DNA of 64,000 nucleotides. Source: Chersky-840 sp963764205. GTDB taxonomy: Bacteria > Actinomycetota > Acidimicrobiia > Acidimicrobiales > UBA8190. The position numbers were made by a program, and so were the translations under genes. The first letter of the stretch is position 1. The number at the start of each line of letters is the position of its first letter. This document shows, in pieces, positions 1 through 8,888 of this stretch. The stretch spans positions 186,001 to 250,000 of the forward strand of contig CAVXRN010000003.1 of NCBI GenBank assembly GCA_963764205.1. Reading direction: 5' to 3'. The notes under the pieces were generated by a model. That model saw only the letters and a list, made by a program, of their open reading frames with translations, did no database searches and was not told the DNA's origin.

Positions 1-248
1 GGGATGAAGTACAGGCTGAGGAAGACCCCGGTGGCGACCAGCACCACGAACGAATAGAGCGCGATCTCGCCCAGCAGGAACGACCAGTGGTCGGGGAAGA
101 TCTTGTCCAGCATGGTGCGCCCGCCCTTGGCCACGCCCAGGCGGTCGTCGAGCCAGCGGACGCCGGCGACAATGGGATCGGGCTTGGAGCCCTTCTTGCC
201 GTGCCTGCCCCGGGCCCGCCCCTGTGGTCGTGACGTCGTCGCGCTCAT
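1..248 (-). CDS. qcrB: Cytochrome bc1 complex cytochrome b subunit, N-terminal part (runs off window)
   Basis: Membrane cytochrome b of the actinobacterial bcc complex, which oxidises menaquinol and passes electrons to the Rieske protein and to the dihaem cytochrome c. Only about the first 82 residues lie in the window. A basic cytoplasmic N-terminus is followed by WLDDRLGVAKGGR and KIFPDHWSFLLGE, typical of actinobacterial QcrB just before the first membrane helix, and then by the first hydrophobic stretch. The ATG at 248 overlaps the TGA of qcrA (TGATG), so the two are translationally coupled as last genes of ctaE-qcrC-qcrA-qcrB. The haem-ligand histidines lie outside the window. Confidence 0.9.
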   Translation of the reverse strand, partial: MSATTSRPQGRARGRHGKKGSKPDPIVAGVRWLDDRLGVAKGGRTMLDKIFPDHWSFLLGEIALYSFVVLVATGVFLSLYFI

Positions 249-1203
249 CACCGCTCCCAGTACCCGGGCCCGACGGGCTGGTCGTAGCCTGCCTGGGCCA
301 CCAGGAACCCGCCGCTGTCGATCTGCAGCGGCAGCTGCGGCAGCGGCCGCGGGGCCGGGCCGAACACCGGGTTGGCGCCGGTCAGCACGTCGAACAACGA
401 CTGGTGGCACGGGCACAACAGCTGCTGGCTGAGCTCCTGGTACAGGCCCACGGGGCAGCCGGCGTGGGTGCACATCTTGGAGTACGCCAGATACCCCTTG
501 GGGCCCCACGTCTCACGACCGGGCAGCGTCACGATGTTCTTGTCGTCGGCCCGGATGAGCATGGTCTGGTCCACCGACGAGCCTTCGTACCCCTCGGGGA
601 ACACCGTCAACGCGCCGCCCACCTCGAGGTCGGCTTGATGGATCCGTCTGCCGTCGAGGCCCACCACCTTCGAGCCCGTCTGCCAGTTGGTGACGGCGAA
701 CGTCTTGCCGCGGCGGTGGGCCCGAGCGAACGCAGGAGGGGGAAGGCGAGCACGACGCCCATCACCCCGGCCCCCGCCGCGAGGATGGTGCCGAGGAAGC
801 CGCGCCGCCGGAACACCATCTTGCCCCGGTCCTCGATGGCGGCCGCCATCGCCTCGACCTCGGGCTCGGTCGAGCGGAGGTCGTGGCGCTCCTCCACGAA
901 GGGGCCCTGGGGCAGCAGGTACTTGCCCCAGGCCGAGAGACCGAACCCGAAGGCGAAGAACCCGATCCCGCCGAACACCGCCTCCCACTGGGTCTGGCCC
1001 CCGACCCAGTAGAGCCCGCCGTAGGCGCAGAACCCCGCCAACCCGAGCAGGAGGAGCGCGCCGATGAGCATCTCGGCCCGCCGCGGGTTCTTGGCGTACG
1101 GCTGCAGGTGGGGATCGTCGAACTTCGTCACGGGCAACCCCGCCGGGGCGCCGTTGCCGGCGACCACGTCGGTGTCGGGCCCGGTCACGATGTCGTCGCT
1201 CAT
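248..1203 (-). CDS. qcrA: Rieske iron-sulfur subunit of the bcc complex (apparent frameshift)
   Basis: Rieske [2Fe-2S] subunit carrying electrons from menaquinol to cytochrome c. The ATG at 1203 overlaps the qcrC stop (ATGA). The N-terminal half has the extended actinobacterial form: hydrophobic segments near residues 50-70 and 75-100, then another near residues 145-165. The C-terminal half has both cluster motifs, CTHAGCPVG and CPCHQSLFD. The halves are in different frames: the first reads as far as PLLRSLGP and the second resumes at RRGKTFAVTNWQ, near position 720. One added or removed base restores a protein of about 317 residues, the usual family length. An indel error is much more likely than a broken gene, because the neighbouring genes show the same defect. 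Confidence 0.9.
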
Positions 1204-2040
1204 TTGCGGTCCCCGAGCCAGAACGCGACGAGCATGATCCCGCCCACGCCGAAGAGCAGCCCGACGAAGCCCTCGGCCACGGGCCCGATGCCACCGAGCC
1301 CGAGGCCGCCCGCGTTGTTGGGGTGCTGGATCGACCTGCGTCACGTAGCGCACGATGTCGGTCACCTGCTGGTTCGTGAGGTCGCCCGGGCCGAAGTGCG
1401 GCATCTGGGTCGGTCCCGTCCGGACCGCTTCCACGATCTGCCGGGGGTAGACCTTGTGGAGCGAGGGTGCGAAGAACCCGTTGGACAGCGCGTCACCCGC
1501 CCCGGTGATCGTGTGGCAGCCCGCGCAGTTGAGGACGAACAGCGAGTTGCCTCGGGTGAGGTTGCCCGCCGCCACGTTGACCCGGGGGATCCCGGGCGGA
1601 TAGTCGGGCGCAGCGGGCGCGAGCGAGTTGACGAACGCCACGATCTGCAACGTCTGGGTCCGGTTGAACCGTGCCGGCTTCTGGACGGGCTGGGCGCTCG
1701 CCACCGCCAGCGGCATCCGGCCCGTCGACACCCAGAAGTCGACGGTGGCGGGCCCGAGGCCCTGGAGGTTCGGGGCCCGGTCGGTGCCCGAGGCGTCCGC
1801 GCCGTGGCAGCTCGAGCAGTTCAGCTCGAACAGCGACTGCCCGGGCGCGATGTACGAGCTCGGTGGCAGGTGGTACGTGATGACGTTGCTCTCGGCGCTG
1901 ACGGCCGACTGCAACGCCGACTTCGACGGCGGGGTGGCGGCCTGCGACACCGAGGCGCCCGACGTCAGGAGTCCCACGACCGCCACGCCTGCCACCAACA
2001 ACCCGGGCAACAGGTGGCGCACACGGAGCTTCGTTCGCAT
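1200..2040 (-). CDS. qcrC: Dihaem cytochrome c subunit of the bcc complex (apparent frameshift)
   Basis: Membrane-anchored dihaem cytochrome c that hands electrons from the Rieske centre to the aa3 oxidase within the bcc-aa3 supercomplex. An N-terminal hydrophobic signal/anchor (about residues 9-27) is followed by two haem motifs, CSSCH at 75-79 and CAGCH at 172-176. The expected C-terminal anchor, starting LGGIGPVAEGFVGLLFG and ending in WLGDRK, is present but in another frame: the first frame breaks after RYVTQ near position 1330. Restoring one base gives about 280 residues. The ATG at 2040 follows ctaE by 20 bases, and the stop overlaps the qcrA start. Confidence 0.9.
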
Positions 2041-2060
2041 GTCCTCGCAGTCCCGGGAGC

Positions 2061-2675
2061 TCAACCGGACTTCAGCAGGAACAGGCAGCTGAAGATGCCG
2101 ATCCACATGAAGTCGACGAAGTGCCAGTAGTAGCCGACGGCCTGGAACACGTTGGTCTCGCCCGGGTCGCCCTTCCGTCCACCCATGCGGCCCAGGAGGA
2201 AGATCATGGCGACCAACCCGAGCGCCACGTGGAGCCCGTGGATGCCCGTCATGATGAAGAACAGGGACCAGTAGGCGTTGAGCGAGGGCCCGTGGCCCGA
2301 CCCGGCGAAGTCGTGCCACTCGTACAGCGTGTTGCTGAGGAACGCCGCACCCAGCAGGAAGCTGGTCACGATCCAGTACACGGCCTTGCGGCGCTCACCG
2401 CGCTCCTGGGCCCACACGCCGAACTGGAACGTGGGGCTCGAGATCAGCAGGATGACACTGAAGATCCCGGCCTGGATGTAGTCGAGATGCGCTCCGTCGA
2501 GCGGGGGCCACGTGGCGGCGTGGGCGCGGATGGTGAAGTACGCGGCGAACAGGCCGCTGAAGAACATGACCTCCGAGCCCAGCCAGATCATGACCCCGAC
2601 CGCGAGCAGCGGAGGTCGGTCCGGGAGGTGGCGTTCCGCGCGCGCCGGGTGCTCCACCGACAGGGCCTGCGTCAC
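2061..2675 (-). CDS. ctaE: Cytochrome c oxidase subunit III
   Basis: Subunit III of the aa3-type haem-copper oxidase, a five-helix membrane protein of 204 residues, the normal actinobacterial size. Family stretches include VMIWLGSEVMFFSGLFAAYF near the N-terminus, HGLHVALGL in the middle, and a C-terminus with WHFVDFMWIGIF. The start is a GTG at 2675 with AGGAAAG seven bases upstream. First gene of ctaE-qcrC-qcrA-qcrB, the standard actinobacterial arrangement that reflects the bcc-aa3 supercomplex. The catalytic oxidase subunits are not in the window. Confidence 0.95.
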   Translation of the reverse strand: MTQALSVEHPARAERHLPDRPPLLAVGVMIWLGSEVMFFSGLFAAYFTIRAHAATWPPLDGAHLDYIQAGIFSVILLISSPTFQFGVWAQERGERRKAVYWIVTSFLLGAAFLSNTLYEWHDFAGSGHGPSLNAYWSLFFIMTGIHGLHVALGLVAMIFLLGRMGGRKGDPGETNVFQAVGYYWHFVDFMWIGIFSCLFLLKSG

Positions 2676-2733
2676 GGCGTCTTTCCTAGTTGACGGCGAC
2701 CCTTCCGCGCCAACACCGTCGGGCTGCGCCCGA

Positions 2734-5230
2734 TCAGCCCCTGAGCGCGGCCGGCAACGGCCGCGTGTGGATGACCGCCAGCCGCCGGGTGGGGCGGGTC
2801 AGCGCGACGTACAGGGCGCGCAACCCCTGGGGCGACTCCTCCACGATGGCGGCGGGCTCGACCACCACGACGGCGTCGAATTCCAGACCGTTGGCGAGGT
2901 CGACGGGGAGGAGGCTCAGGGGGGCCCCGAGGCCGTCGCGCCGGGGATCGGTCGCGTGCACACCCGCCGCGTCGAGCGCGACGGCGAGGTCCGCCACCAG
3001 CGACGCCGGAGCCAACACCGCGGCGGTGCCCGGAGCCACGTCACGACAGGCCTGGGTGGACAGCGCCGCCACCCGCTGCGCCAGCTCTCCCAACTCGACC
3101 TGCTCGAAGTGGGGGGCGATCCCCGTCCGCCGGACCGGCGTGGGCGGCCGCAGCCCCGGCGCCGTCTCGGCCAGGACCCGCGCCGCCACCTCGACCACCT
3201 CGGCGGGCGTGCGGTAGCTCACGGTCAGCTCGACCGTCCGGGCCGGGCGCTGGCTCGGCAGGTGGGCCGTGACCTCGTCCCAGTCGGCCGGCGCCCACGG
3301 GCCGGTCGCCTGGCCGATGTCGCCCACCATGGTGATCGACCCCGAAAGTGAGCGTCGCGCCACTGACCGCAGTTGCATGGGGGACAGGTCCTGAGCCTCG
3401 TCCACGACGATGTGGCCGTACGTGCGGGGATCGTCGTGCTCGCCCCCACCGCCCCCCGAGCCGCGGGGACGCCGGGGGCCGAGCAGGACGCGGGCCTCGT
3501 CGATCAGGGCGAGGTCGGCGACCGTCCAGGGGATCTCGGCCAGCGTGGCGCTGCGAGGGCGCAGGAGCAGATGCTGCTCGGCGGAGCTGAGCATGCCCTT
3601 GGCCGCCAACGCCAGGAGCGGCGCGGAGCCGAAGAGGTCGTGGAGCAGCTCCTCTGCGCTCAGGCGCGGCCACATCCGGTCGAGCGCCTCGGTCACCTCG
3701 GGCAGCCGCAGGACGTGCCGGGAGAATTCGCCCAGGTCGAAGCCGCTCTCCTCGTCGCTGAGCTCTTCCCCCGACCCTCGCCCCCCCGGGTCGCCCGGTG
3801 CGTGGCCGTTGCCCTGGACACCGTGTCCCTGGACACCGTTTCCCTGGACACCGTTTCCCTGGACACCGTTGCCCTGGACACCGTGTCCCTGGACACCGTG
3901 TCCCTGGACACCGTTTCCCTGGACGGCCGAAGGTGCGCCGGGCTCGGCCTGCCCCGGGGCGAGATCGTCTTCGTCGTCGGGCCCGGGATCGGTGCCGCCG
4001 GGGGTCACCCCGTGGATGCGCAGCGTCCTCAGGTACTCGTCGGCCAGCCGCCGCACGACGAGCTGCTCCAGGAACCGGCGCCGGGCGTTGTGGGAGCCGG
4101 GGCGGCGACGGGCCGCGGCGACGATGCCGGCCGAGGACTCGGCGCTCAGGCGCAGGACCATGGAGCCGAAGGGCACCTCGGCGTCGCGCCGGAGGGCACG
4201 CTGGCGGCTGCGCACCGCCCGGCCCACGACGATGGCCATGCGGGCTTCGCCCTTCAGGGCGGCGACGCCCCGCCCGTCCCCGGCCCGGACCGGGACGCCG
4301 TGGACGAGCCCTTCGATGGTGGAGAGGGTGACGCCGCTCTCCCCCAGCGACGGCAGCACGTGCTCGATGTAGCGCAGGAACAGGGGGTTGGGCCCGATCA
4401 CCAACACCCCCTGGCGCTCCAGCGGGAATCGGTGCGTATAGAGAAGGTATGCCGCCCGGTGCAGCGCCACGGCCGTCTTGCCCGTGCCGGGCCCTCCCTG
4501 GACGACCATGACGCCGGGCAGGGCGGACCGGATGATCTCGTCCTGCTCCCGTTGGATCGTGGCGACGATGTCGCGCATGGCCCCGGTGCGCGCCCCCTCC
4601 AGGGCGGCCAGCAGGGCGCCGGGCCCCCCGAGCTCGAGCTCACCGTCGCCCCCGTCGTCCGACGCCTGGTCGTCCCAGCCCTCTCGTCCGTCTCCCGCCC
4701 CGGGTCCGTTCCCGTCGAGGGAGTCGGTCGTCTCGACGACGTGGCCCGACCCGTTCGCGCCCGGCGTGACGGCGAAGCGCTCGTCCTCCACGCCGACGAT
4801 CCGCCGGCCCTGGGCGGCCAGGTGGCGACGAAGGACCAGGCCCATGGGATCCCGGCCCGTGGCCCGGTAGAACGGCTCCGCCACCGGCGCCCGCCAGTCG
4901 ACCACGAGCGGCTCGAGGTCGTCGCCCGAGATCCCCAGACGACCGATGTGGAAGCTCTCGACGGCCCGGGGCCCCGCCGCCTCCTCGCCCTCGTCGGCGG
5001 TCGATGCGGCCGAAGCACAGCGCCTGCTCGCCGATGTCGAGCTGGTCGAGGCGGGCGAGGCTCGTGCGGACGATGACGTCGCGCTCCTCGCGGAATTGGT
5101 GCGTGCCCCCGCGACCCTGGTCGATCACGGAACGGATGAGCTCCTCGGTGTCGTCTCGCAACTGGTCGAGGCGCTCGTAGGCCCGGTCCACATGGGCCTG
5201 TTCCGCCTCGAGCTCAGGATGCGTTGCCAC
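2734..5230 (-). CDS. helD: HelD-type RNA polymerase-recycling helicase/ATPase (apparent frameshift)
   Basis: HelD is a UvrD-like superfamily 1 ATPase that binds RNA polymerase and releases stalled or post-termination complexes. Visible parts: an N-terminal coiled region (EAEQAHVDRAYERLDQLR), the family stretch VVDWRAPVAEPFYRATGRDP, Walker A GGPGTGKTAVALHR near residue 240, Walker B VVDEAQDLSPMQL near residue 610, and the C-terminal helicase motif ALYVALTRPTRRL. The N-terminal piece and the rest are in different frames, joined near 5005 between LCFGRID and DEGEEAAGPRAV. The start is taken as the GTG at 5230, preceded by a GGAGAGGGAG ribosome site. Reconstructed length is about 832 residues, on the long side because of a glycine-rich repeat insert (separate entry). 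Confidence 0.88.
3806..3925 (-). repeat. Eight 15-bp tandem repeats inside helD
   Basis: Eight contiguous 15-base units of the form CCGTKTCCCTGGACA on the plus strand encode GNGVQ or GHGVQ pentapeptides in HelD, between the two motor lobes. The units differ almost only at two wobble-like positions. Because 15 is a multiple of three, copy-number change would not shift the frame. Confidence 0.95.
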
Positions 5231-5392
5231 AGCCGCTCCCTCTCCCCCCGGTGCGCAGTGAACCATCGATCATATCGCCCGGGCATCGCCTACTGGCCGG
5301 CCCGGGCCACGACACGTCGTCGGCGCGGCACGTGGACCGGGCGCGCCCGGAGCGAGGGATCACGCCGCGCGCCGTCGGGTAGCGTCGCTCGC

Positions 5393-6457
5393 GTGCCAGT
5401 CGCCGACTCGGCGTTCCTGCGAGCCTGCCGGTGCCAGCCGGTGGACAGGGTCCCGGTCTGGTTCATGCGCCAGGCAGGACGCTCGCTGCCCGAGTACCGG
5501 GCGGCGCGGGGTGACGGAAGCGTGCTCGACGCCATCCGACAGCCCGAGCTCGCGGCCGAGCTGACCCTCCAGCCGGTGCGCCGCTACGGCGTGGACGCGG
5601 CGATCCTCTTCAGTGACATCGTCGTGCCCGCCGCGGCCGTGGGGTTCGGCGTGGAGGTCGAGCAGGGTCGTGGCCCCGTCGTGAGCCGGCCCTTCCGCCA
5701 CGTCGACGACCTGGCCCGGCTCCGCCCCCTCGAGCCCGAGGCCGACACCGGGTACGTCCTCGACGCCGTCCGCCTCGTCACGGCGGAGCTCGACCCTCTC
5801 GGGGTCCCGCTCATCGGCTTCGCCGGCGCTCCGTTCACCGTGGCCAGCTATCTCATCGAAGGCGGCCCGTCACGCGTCTACGCCCGCACCAAAGCGCTCA
5901 TGCGGGGCGACCCGGCCCTGTTCGCCCGCCTTCTCGACGTCCTCGCCGACATGGCACTGGCGTCACTGCGCGGCCAGGTCGAGGCGGGTGCGGCCGCGGT
6001 GCAGCTCTTCGACAGCTGGGTGGGGGCGCTCTCCCCCGCCGACTACGAACGCCACGTGCTGCCCGCCACGCGCAAGGTCTTCGCCGGTCTCGTCGACCTC
6101 GGCGTGCCTCGGATCCACTTCGGCGTCGGGACGGGCGAACTGCTCGCGTTGATGGCGGGAGCGGGGGTCGAGGTGGTCGGCGTGGACTGGCGGGTGCCGC
6201 TCGACGAAGCCCGACGACGGGTGGGCACGCGCTACGCGCTGCAGGGCAATCTCGACCCCACCACGGTCCTGGCCCCGTGGGAGGTGGTCGAGGCGCAGAC
6301 GCGCGACGTGCTCGCGCGCGGGGGTGGGACGGGGCACGTGTTCAACCTCGGCCACGGCGTGCTGCCCGAGACCGATCCCGGCGTCCTGGCGCGCATCGTC
6401 GAGCTCGTGCACGAGACGTCACCCGACCGCGCCGCCACGCTCCGGGGAGCGCAGTGA
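5393..6457 (+). CDS. hemE: Uroporphyrinogen decarboxylase
   Basis: Converts uroporphyrinogen III to coproporphyrinogen III in the cytoplasm. 354 residues, the usual length. Signature regions are VWFMRQAGRSLPEYR near the N-terminus, ILFSDIVVPAAAVG (containing the catalytic Asp), GFAGAPFTVASYLIEGG, and the C-terminal NLGHGVLPETDP. The GTG at 5393 gives the family-length N-terminus with the conserved FLRACRCQPVDRVPV. The stop overlaps the hemH start as GTGA, so hemE-hemH-hemG-lnt form one translationally coupled unit, divergent from helD across 162 bases. Confidence 0.96.
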   Translation: MPVADSAFLRACRCQPVDRVPVWFMRQAGRSLPEYRAARGDGSVLDAIRQPELAAELTLQPVRRYGVDAAILFSDIVVPAAAVGFGVEVEQGRGPVVSRPFRHVDDLARLRPLEPEADTGYVLDAVRLVTAELDPLGVPLIGFAGAPFTVASYLIEGGPSRVYARTKALMRGDPALFARLLDVLADMALASLRGQVEAGAAAVQLFDSWVGALSPADYERHVLPATRKVFAGLVDLGVPRIHFGVGTGELLALMAGAGVEVVGVDWRVPLDEARRRVGTRYALQGNLDPTTVLAPWEVVEAQTRDVLARGGGTGHVFNLGHGVLPETDPGVLARIVELVHETSPDRAATLRGAQ

Positions 6458-7398
6458 AGCCCATCGGGCTGCTCGTCATGGCGCACGGGACACCGACCTC
6501 GCTCGACGACCTGCCCGCGTTCTACACCGAGATCCGGCGAGGCAGCCCACCGCCGCCGGAACTGCTCGCCGACCTCGATCGCCGCTACCGGGCCATCGGA
6601 GGGACGTCCCCACTCAACGAGCGCACCGCTGCGCAGGTCGGGGCGATCCGAGGCGCGCTCGACACGCGGGCACCGGGACGTTTCGTGGTCGAAGCGGGAG
6701 CCAAGTTCGCGCCACCGCGCATCGCCGAGGCGGTCGCCGCCCTGGGACACGCCGGCGCCGGCGAACTGATCGGGCTCGTGCTCGCGCCGCACTTCTCCGC
6801 TGCCAGCGTGGGCGACTACGAACGCCGCGCGCGAGCCGCGGCCGAGGCGTTGGGCCCGGGCGACGGTGGGCCTCTCGATCTCGACATGATCGAGCACTGG
6901 CACCTGGCACCGGGTTTCGTGGCGCTCATGGCCACGCGCGTCACCGACGCCCTCGGCCAGCTCGCGCCCGAGGCGCGCCCCGGTGCGACGGTCGTCTTCA
7001 CCGCCCACAGCATCCCGGCGCGCCTCGTCGACGGCGGCGACCCCTACGCCACGCAGGTGCTCGAGTCGGCCACGGCCATCGCCGAGGCGGCCGCCCTCGA
7101 CCGGTGGACGGTGGCATTCCAGAGCGCGGGCCGGACGGCGGACGCCTGGCTCGGTCCCGACCTGCGCGACGTGATCGCCACGCTCCCCGCGACGGGCGCA
7201 TCGGGTGTGGTGGTGTGTCCCGTGGGGTTCGTCTCGGACCATCTCGAGGTCCTCTACGACGTGGACATCGAGGCGCGCGCCGTCGCGGACGAGGCCGGCC
7301 TCGCCTTCACCCGGACGGCGTCGCTCAACGACGACGCCGTGTTCTGCGACGTGCTCGCCGGTGTCGTGCTCGACGCTGCCGGGCCGACACACCCCTGA
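6454..7398 (+). CDS. hemH: Ferrochelatase (probably coproporphyrin ferrochelatase)
   Basis: Inserts ferrous iron into a porphyrin; in Actinobacteria the substrate is usually coproporphyrin III (enzyme also named CpfC). 314 residues. Visible family regions: an N-terminal LLVMAHGTP, YRAIGGTSPLNE, VLAPHFSAASVGDYE, FTAHSIPARLVDGGDPY (containing the catalytic His) and CPVGFVSDHLEVLYDVD (containing the conserved Glu). The GTG start overlaps the hemE stop by four bases and hemG begins two bases after the stop. The choice of coproporphyrin over protoporphyrin rests on lineage; no hemQ/chdC gene is visible in this window. Confidence 0.94.
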   Translation: MKPIGLLVMAHGTPTSLDDLPAFYTEIRRGSPPPPELLADLDRRYRAIGGTSPLNERTAAQVGAIRGALDTRAPGRFVVEAGAKFAPPRIAEAVAALGHAGAGELIGLVLAPHFSAASVGDYERRARAAAEALGPGDGGPLDLDMIEHWHLAPGFVALMATRVTDALGQLAPEARPGATVVFTAHSIPARLVDGGDPYATQVLESATAIAEAAALDRWTVAFQSAGRTADAWLGPDLRDVIATLPATGASGVVVCPVGFVSDHLEVLYDVDIEARAVADEAGLAFTRTASLNDDAVFCDVLAGVVLDAAGPTHP

Positions 7399-7400
7399 CG

Positions 7401-8888
7401 ATGCCTCGACCCGACCGCACCGTCGCCGTCGTGGGCGGCGGCATCGCCGGGTTGAGCGCGGCGTGGGAGCTCACCTCGGCGGCGCCGCGGTCCCGCGTCG
7501 TCGTGCTCGAGTCGAGCGACCGACTGGGCGGCAAGCTCCACACGGGTGAGATCGGCGGACGCGCCGTCGACCTCGGGCCCGACGCCTTCCTGGCCCGGAG
7601 ACCCGAGGCGGTGACGCTGTGCCGAGAGCTCGGGCTCGAGGACGTGCTCGTGTCGCCCGGCGCGCGCGGCGCGTACGTGTGGACCCGCGGCACGCTCCGT
7701 CGCCTGCCTGGGGGGTTGGCGTTGGGGGTGCCGACCCGTCTGGGCCCGCTGGCCCGGTCGCGCATCGTCTCTCCCGTCGGGTTGGCCCGCTGCGCGCTCG
7801 ACCTCCTGGGCTGGCACTCGGCCCGCCACACCGGGGCGCAGGACGATCGGGACCGGTCGGTCGCCGACATCACCCGCGCACGGCTGGGCGACGAGGTCGT
7901 GGCGCGTCTCGTGGACCCCCTGATCGGGGGGATCCACGCGGGTGACACCGCGTACATGAGCACGGCCGCGGTGTTCCCGGCGTTGCTCGACGCGGCCGCG
8001 CAACACGGGAGCCTCATGCGCGCGCTCCGACCGGTGGCCTCGCCTGTCACGCCGGCGGCCTCCCCCGCTGCCCCCGAGGACGGGCCGCCCGTCTTCCACT
8101 CCGTGCGGGGAGGCCTGGCGCGCCTGGTCGACGCGCTGGAGGCGGCGTTGCGCCGGCGAGGTGTCGACGTCCGCCTGGGCGCCCCGGTCACGCGTCTGGA
8201 ACGGCGCGGCACCGAGGGCGACGACCGGGCCGAGGGCGAGACGGCGACGCGCTGGGCCCTGCACACGCCGCAAGGCACGGTCGAAGCAGACGGAGTGGTG
8301 ATCGCCACCCCCGCCCCGACTGCGGCGACGTTGCTCGAGCCGTTGGACCCCGGCCCCGCGGCGGTGCTGGGCACGATCCGCTATTCGGATGTGACCCTCG
8401 TCACGTTGCGGCTGCCCGACCACGGCGTCGAGCGGGCCCTGGACGGGACGGGGTTCCTCGTGCCGGCGAGCGCCGGGTGTCTCATCACGGCCTGCACCTG
8501 GCTCACCTCGAAGTGGCCCGAATTGCAGCGCCCCGGGGACATCCTGCTGCGCGCGTCGACGGGCCGCTTCGGCGACGACCGCGCCAACGGGCTGTCCGAC
8601 GACGAGCTCGTCCGACGCGTCCTCGAGGACCTCGACCCCATGCTCGGGCTCCGGGCGGCACCGATCGAGGTGGTCGTGACGCGCTGGCCCGAGGCGTTCC
8701 CGCAGTACGACGTCGGCCACCTCGACCGCGTGGCGTCGATCGAGCTCGCCGTGGCGCGGTTGCCGGGACTTGCGCTGGCCGGAGCCGCGTACCACGGGGT
8801 GGGCATCCCGGCCTGCATCGGCAGCGGTCGTGAGGCGGCCGCGGCCGTGCTCGGACGCGCGGTCGCGGCCGGGCTCCCGACCAGGTGA
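7401..8888 (+). CDS. hemG: HemY-type protoporphyrinogen/coproporphyrinogen oxidase
   Basis: FAD-dependent oxidase that aromatises the porphyrinogen before or alongside iron insertion. The N-terminal dinucleotide-binding motif VAVVGGGIAGLSAAWEL and the acidic end of the second strand (VLESSDRLGGKL) mark the FAD site. DPLIGGIHAGD and the C-terminal AGAAYHGVGIPACIGSG are typical of this family (HemY, also named CgoX in Gram-positives). 495 residues with an ATG at 7401. There is an alanine/proline-rich insert near residues 213-231. The stop overlaps the next start as GTGA. Confidence 0.93.
   Translation: MPRPDRTVAVVGGGIAGLSAAWELTSAAPRSRVVVLESSDRLGGKLHTGEIGGRAVDLGPDAFLARRPEAVTLCRELGLEDVLVSPGARGAYVWTRGTLRRLPGGLALGVPTRLGPLARSRIVSPVGLARCALDLLGWHSARHTGAQDDRDRSVADITRARLGDEVVARLVDPLIGGIHAGDTAYMSTAAVFPALLDAAAQHGSLMRALRPVASPVTPAASPAAPEDGPPVFHSVRGGLARLVDALEAALRRRGVDVRLGAPVTRLERRGTEGDDRAEGETATRWALHTPQGTVEADGVVIATPAPTAATLLEPLDPGPAAVLGTIRYSDVTLVTLRLPDHGVERALDGTGFLVPASAGCLITACTWLTSKWPELQRPGDILLRASTGRFGDDRANGLSDDELVRRVLEDLDPMLGLRAAPIEVVVTRWPEAFPQYDVGHLDRVASIELAVARLPGLALAGAAYHGVGIPACIGSGREAAAAVLGRAVAAGLPTR

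Noticed and set aside
3806..3925. Short regular repeats that might suggest a CRISPR array
   Set aside because: The 15-base units are contiguous with no spacers and are in frame inside helD, encoding pentapeptide repeats.
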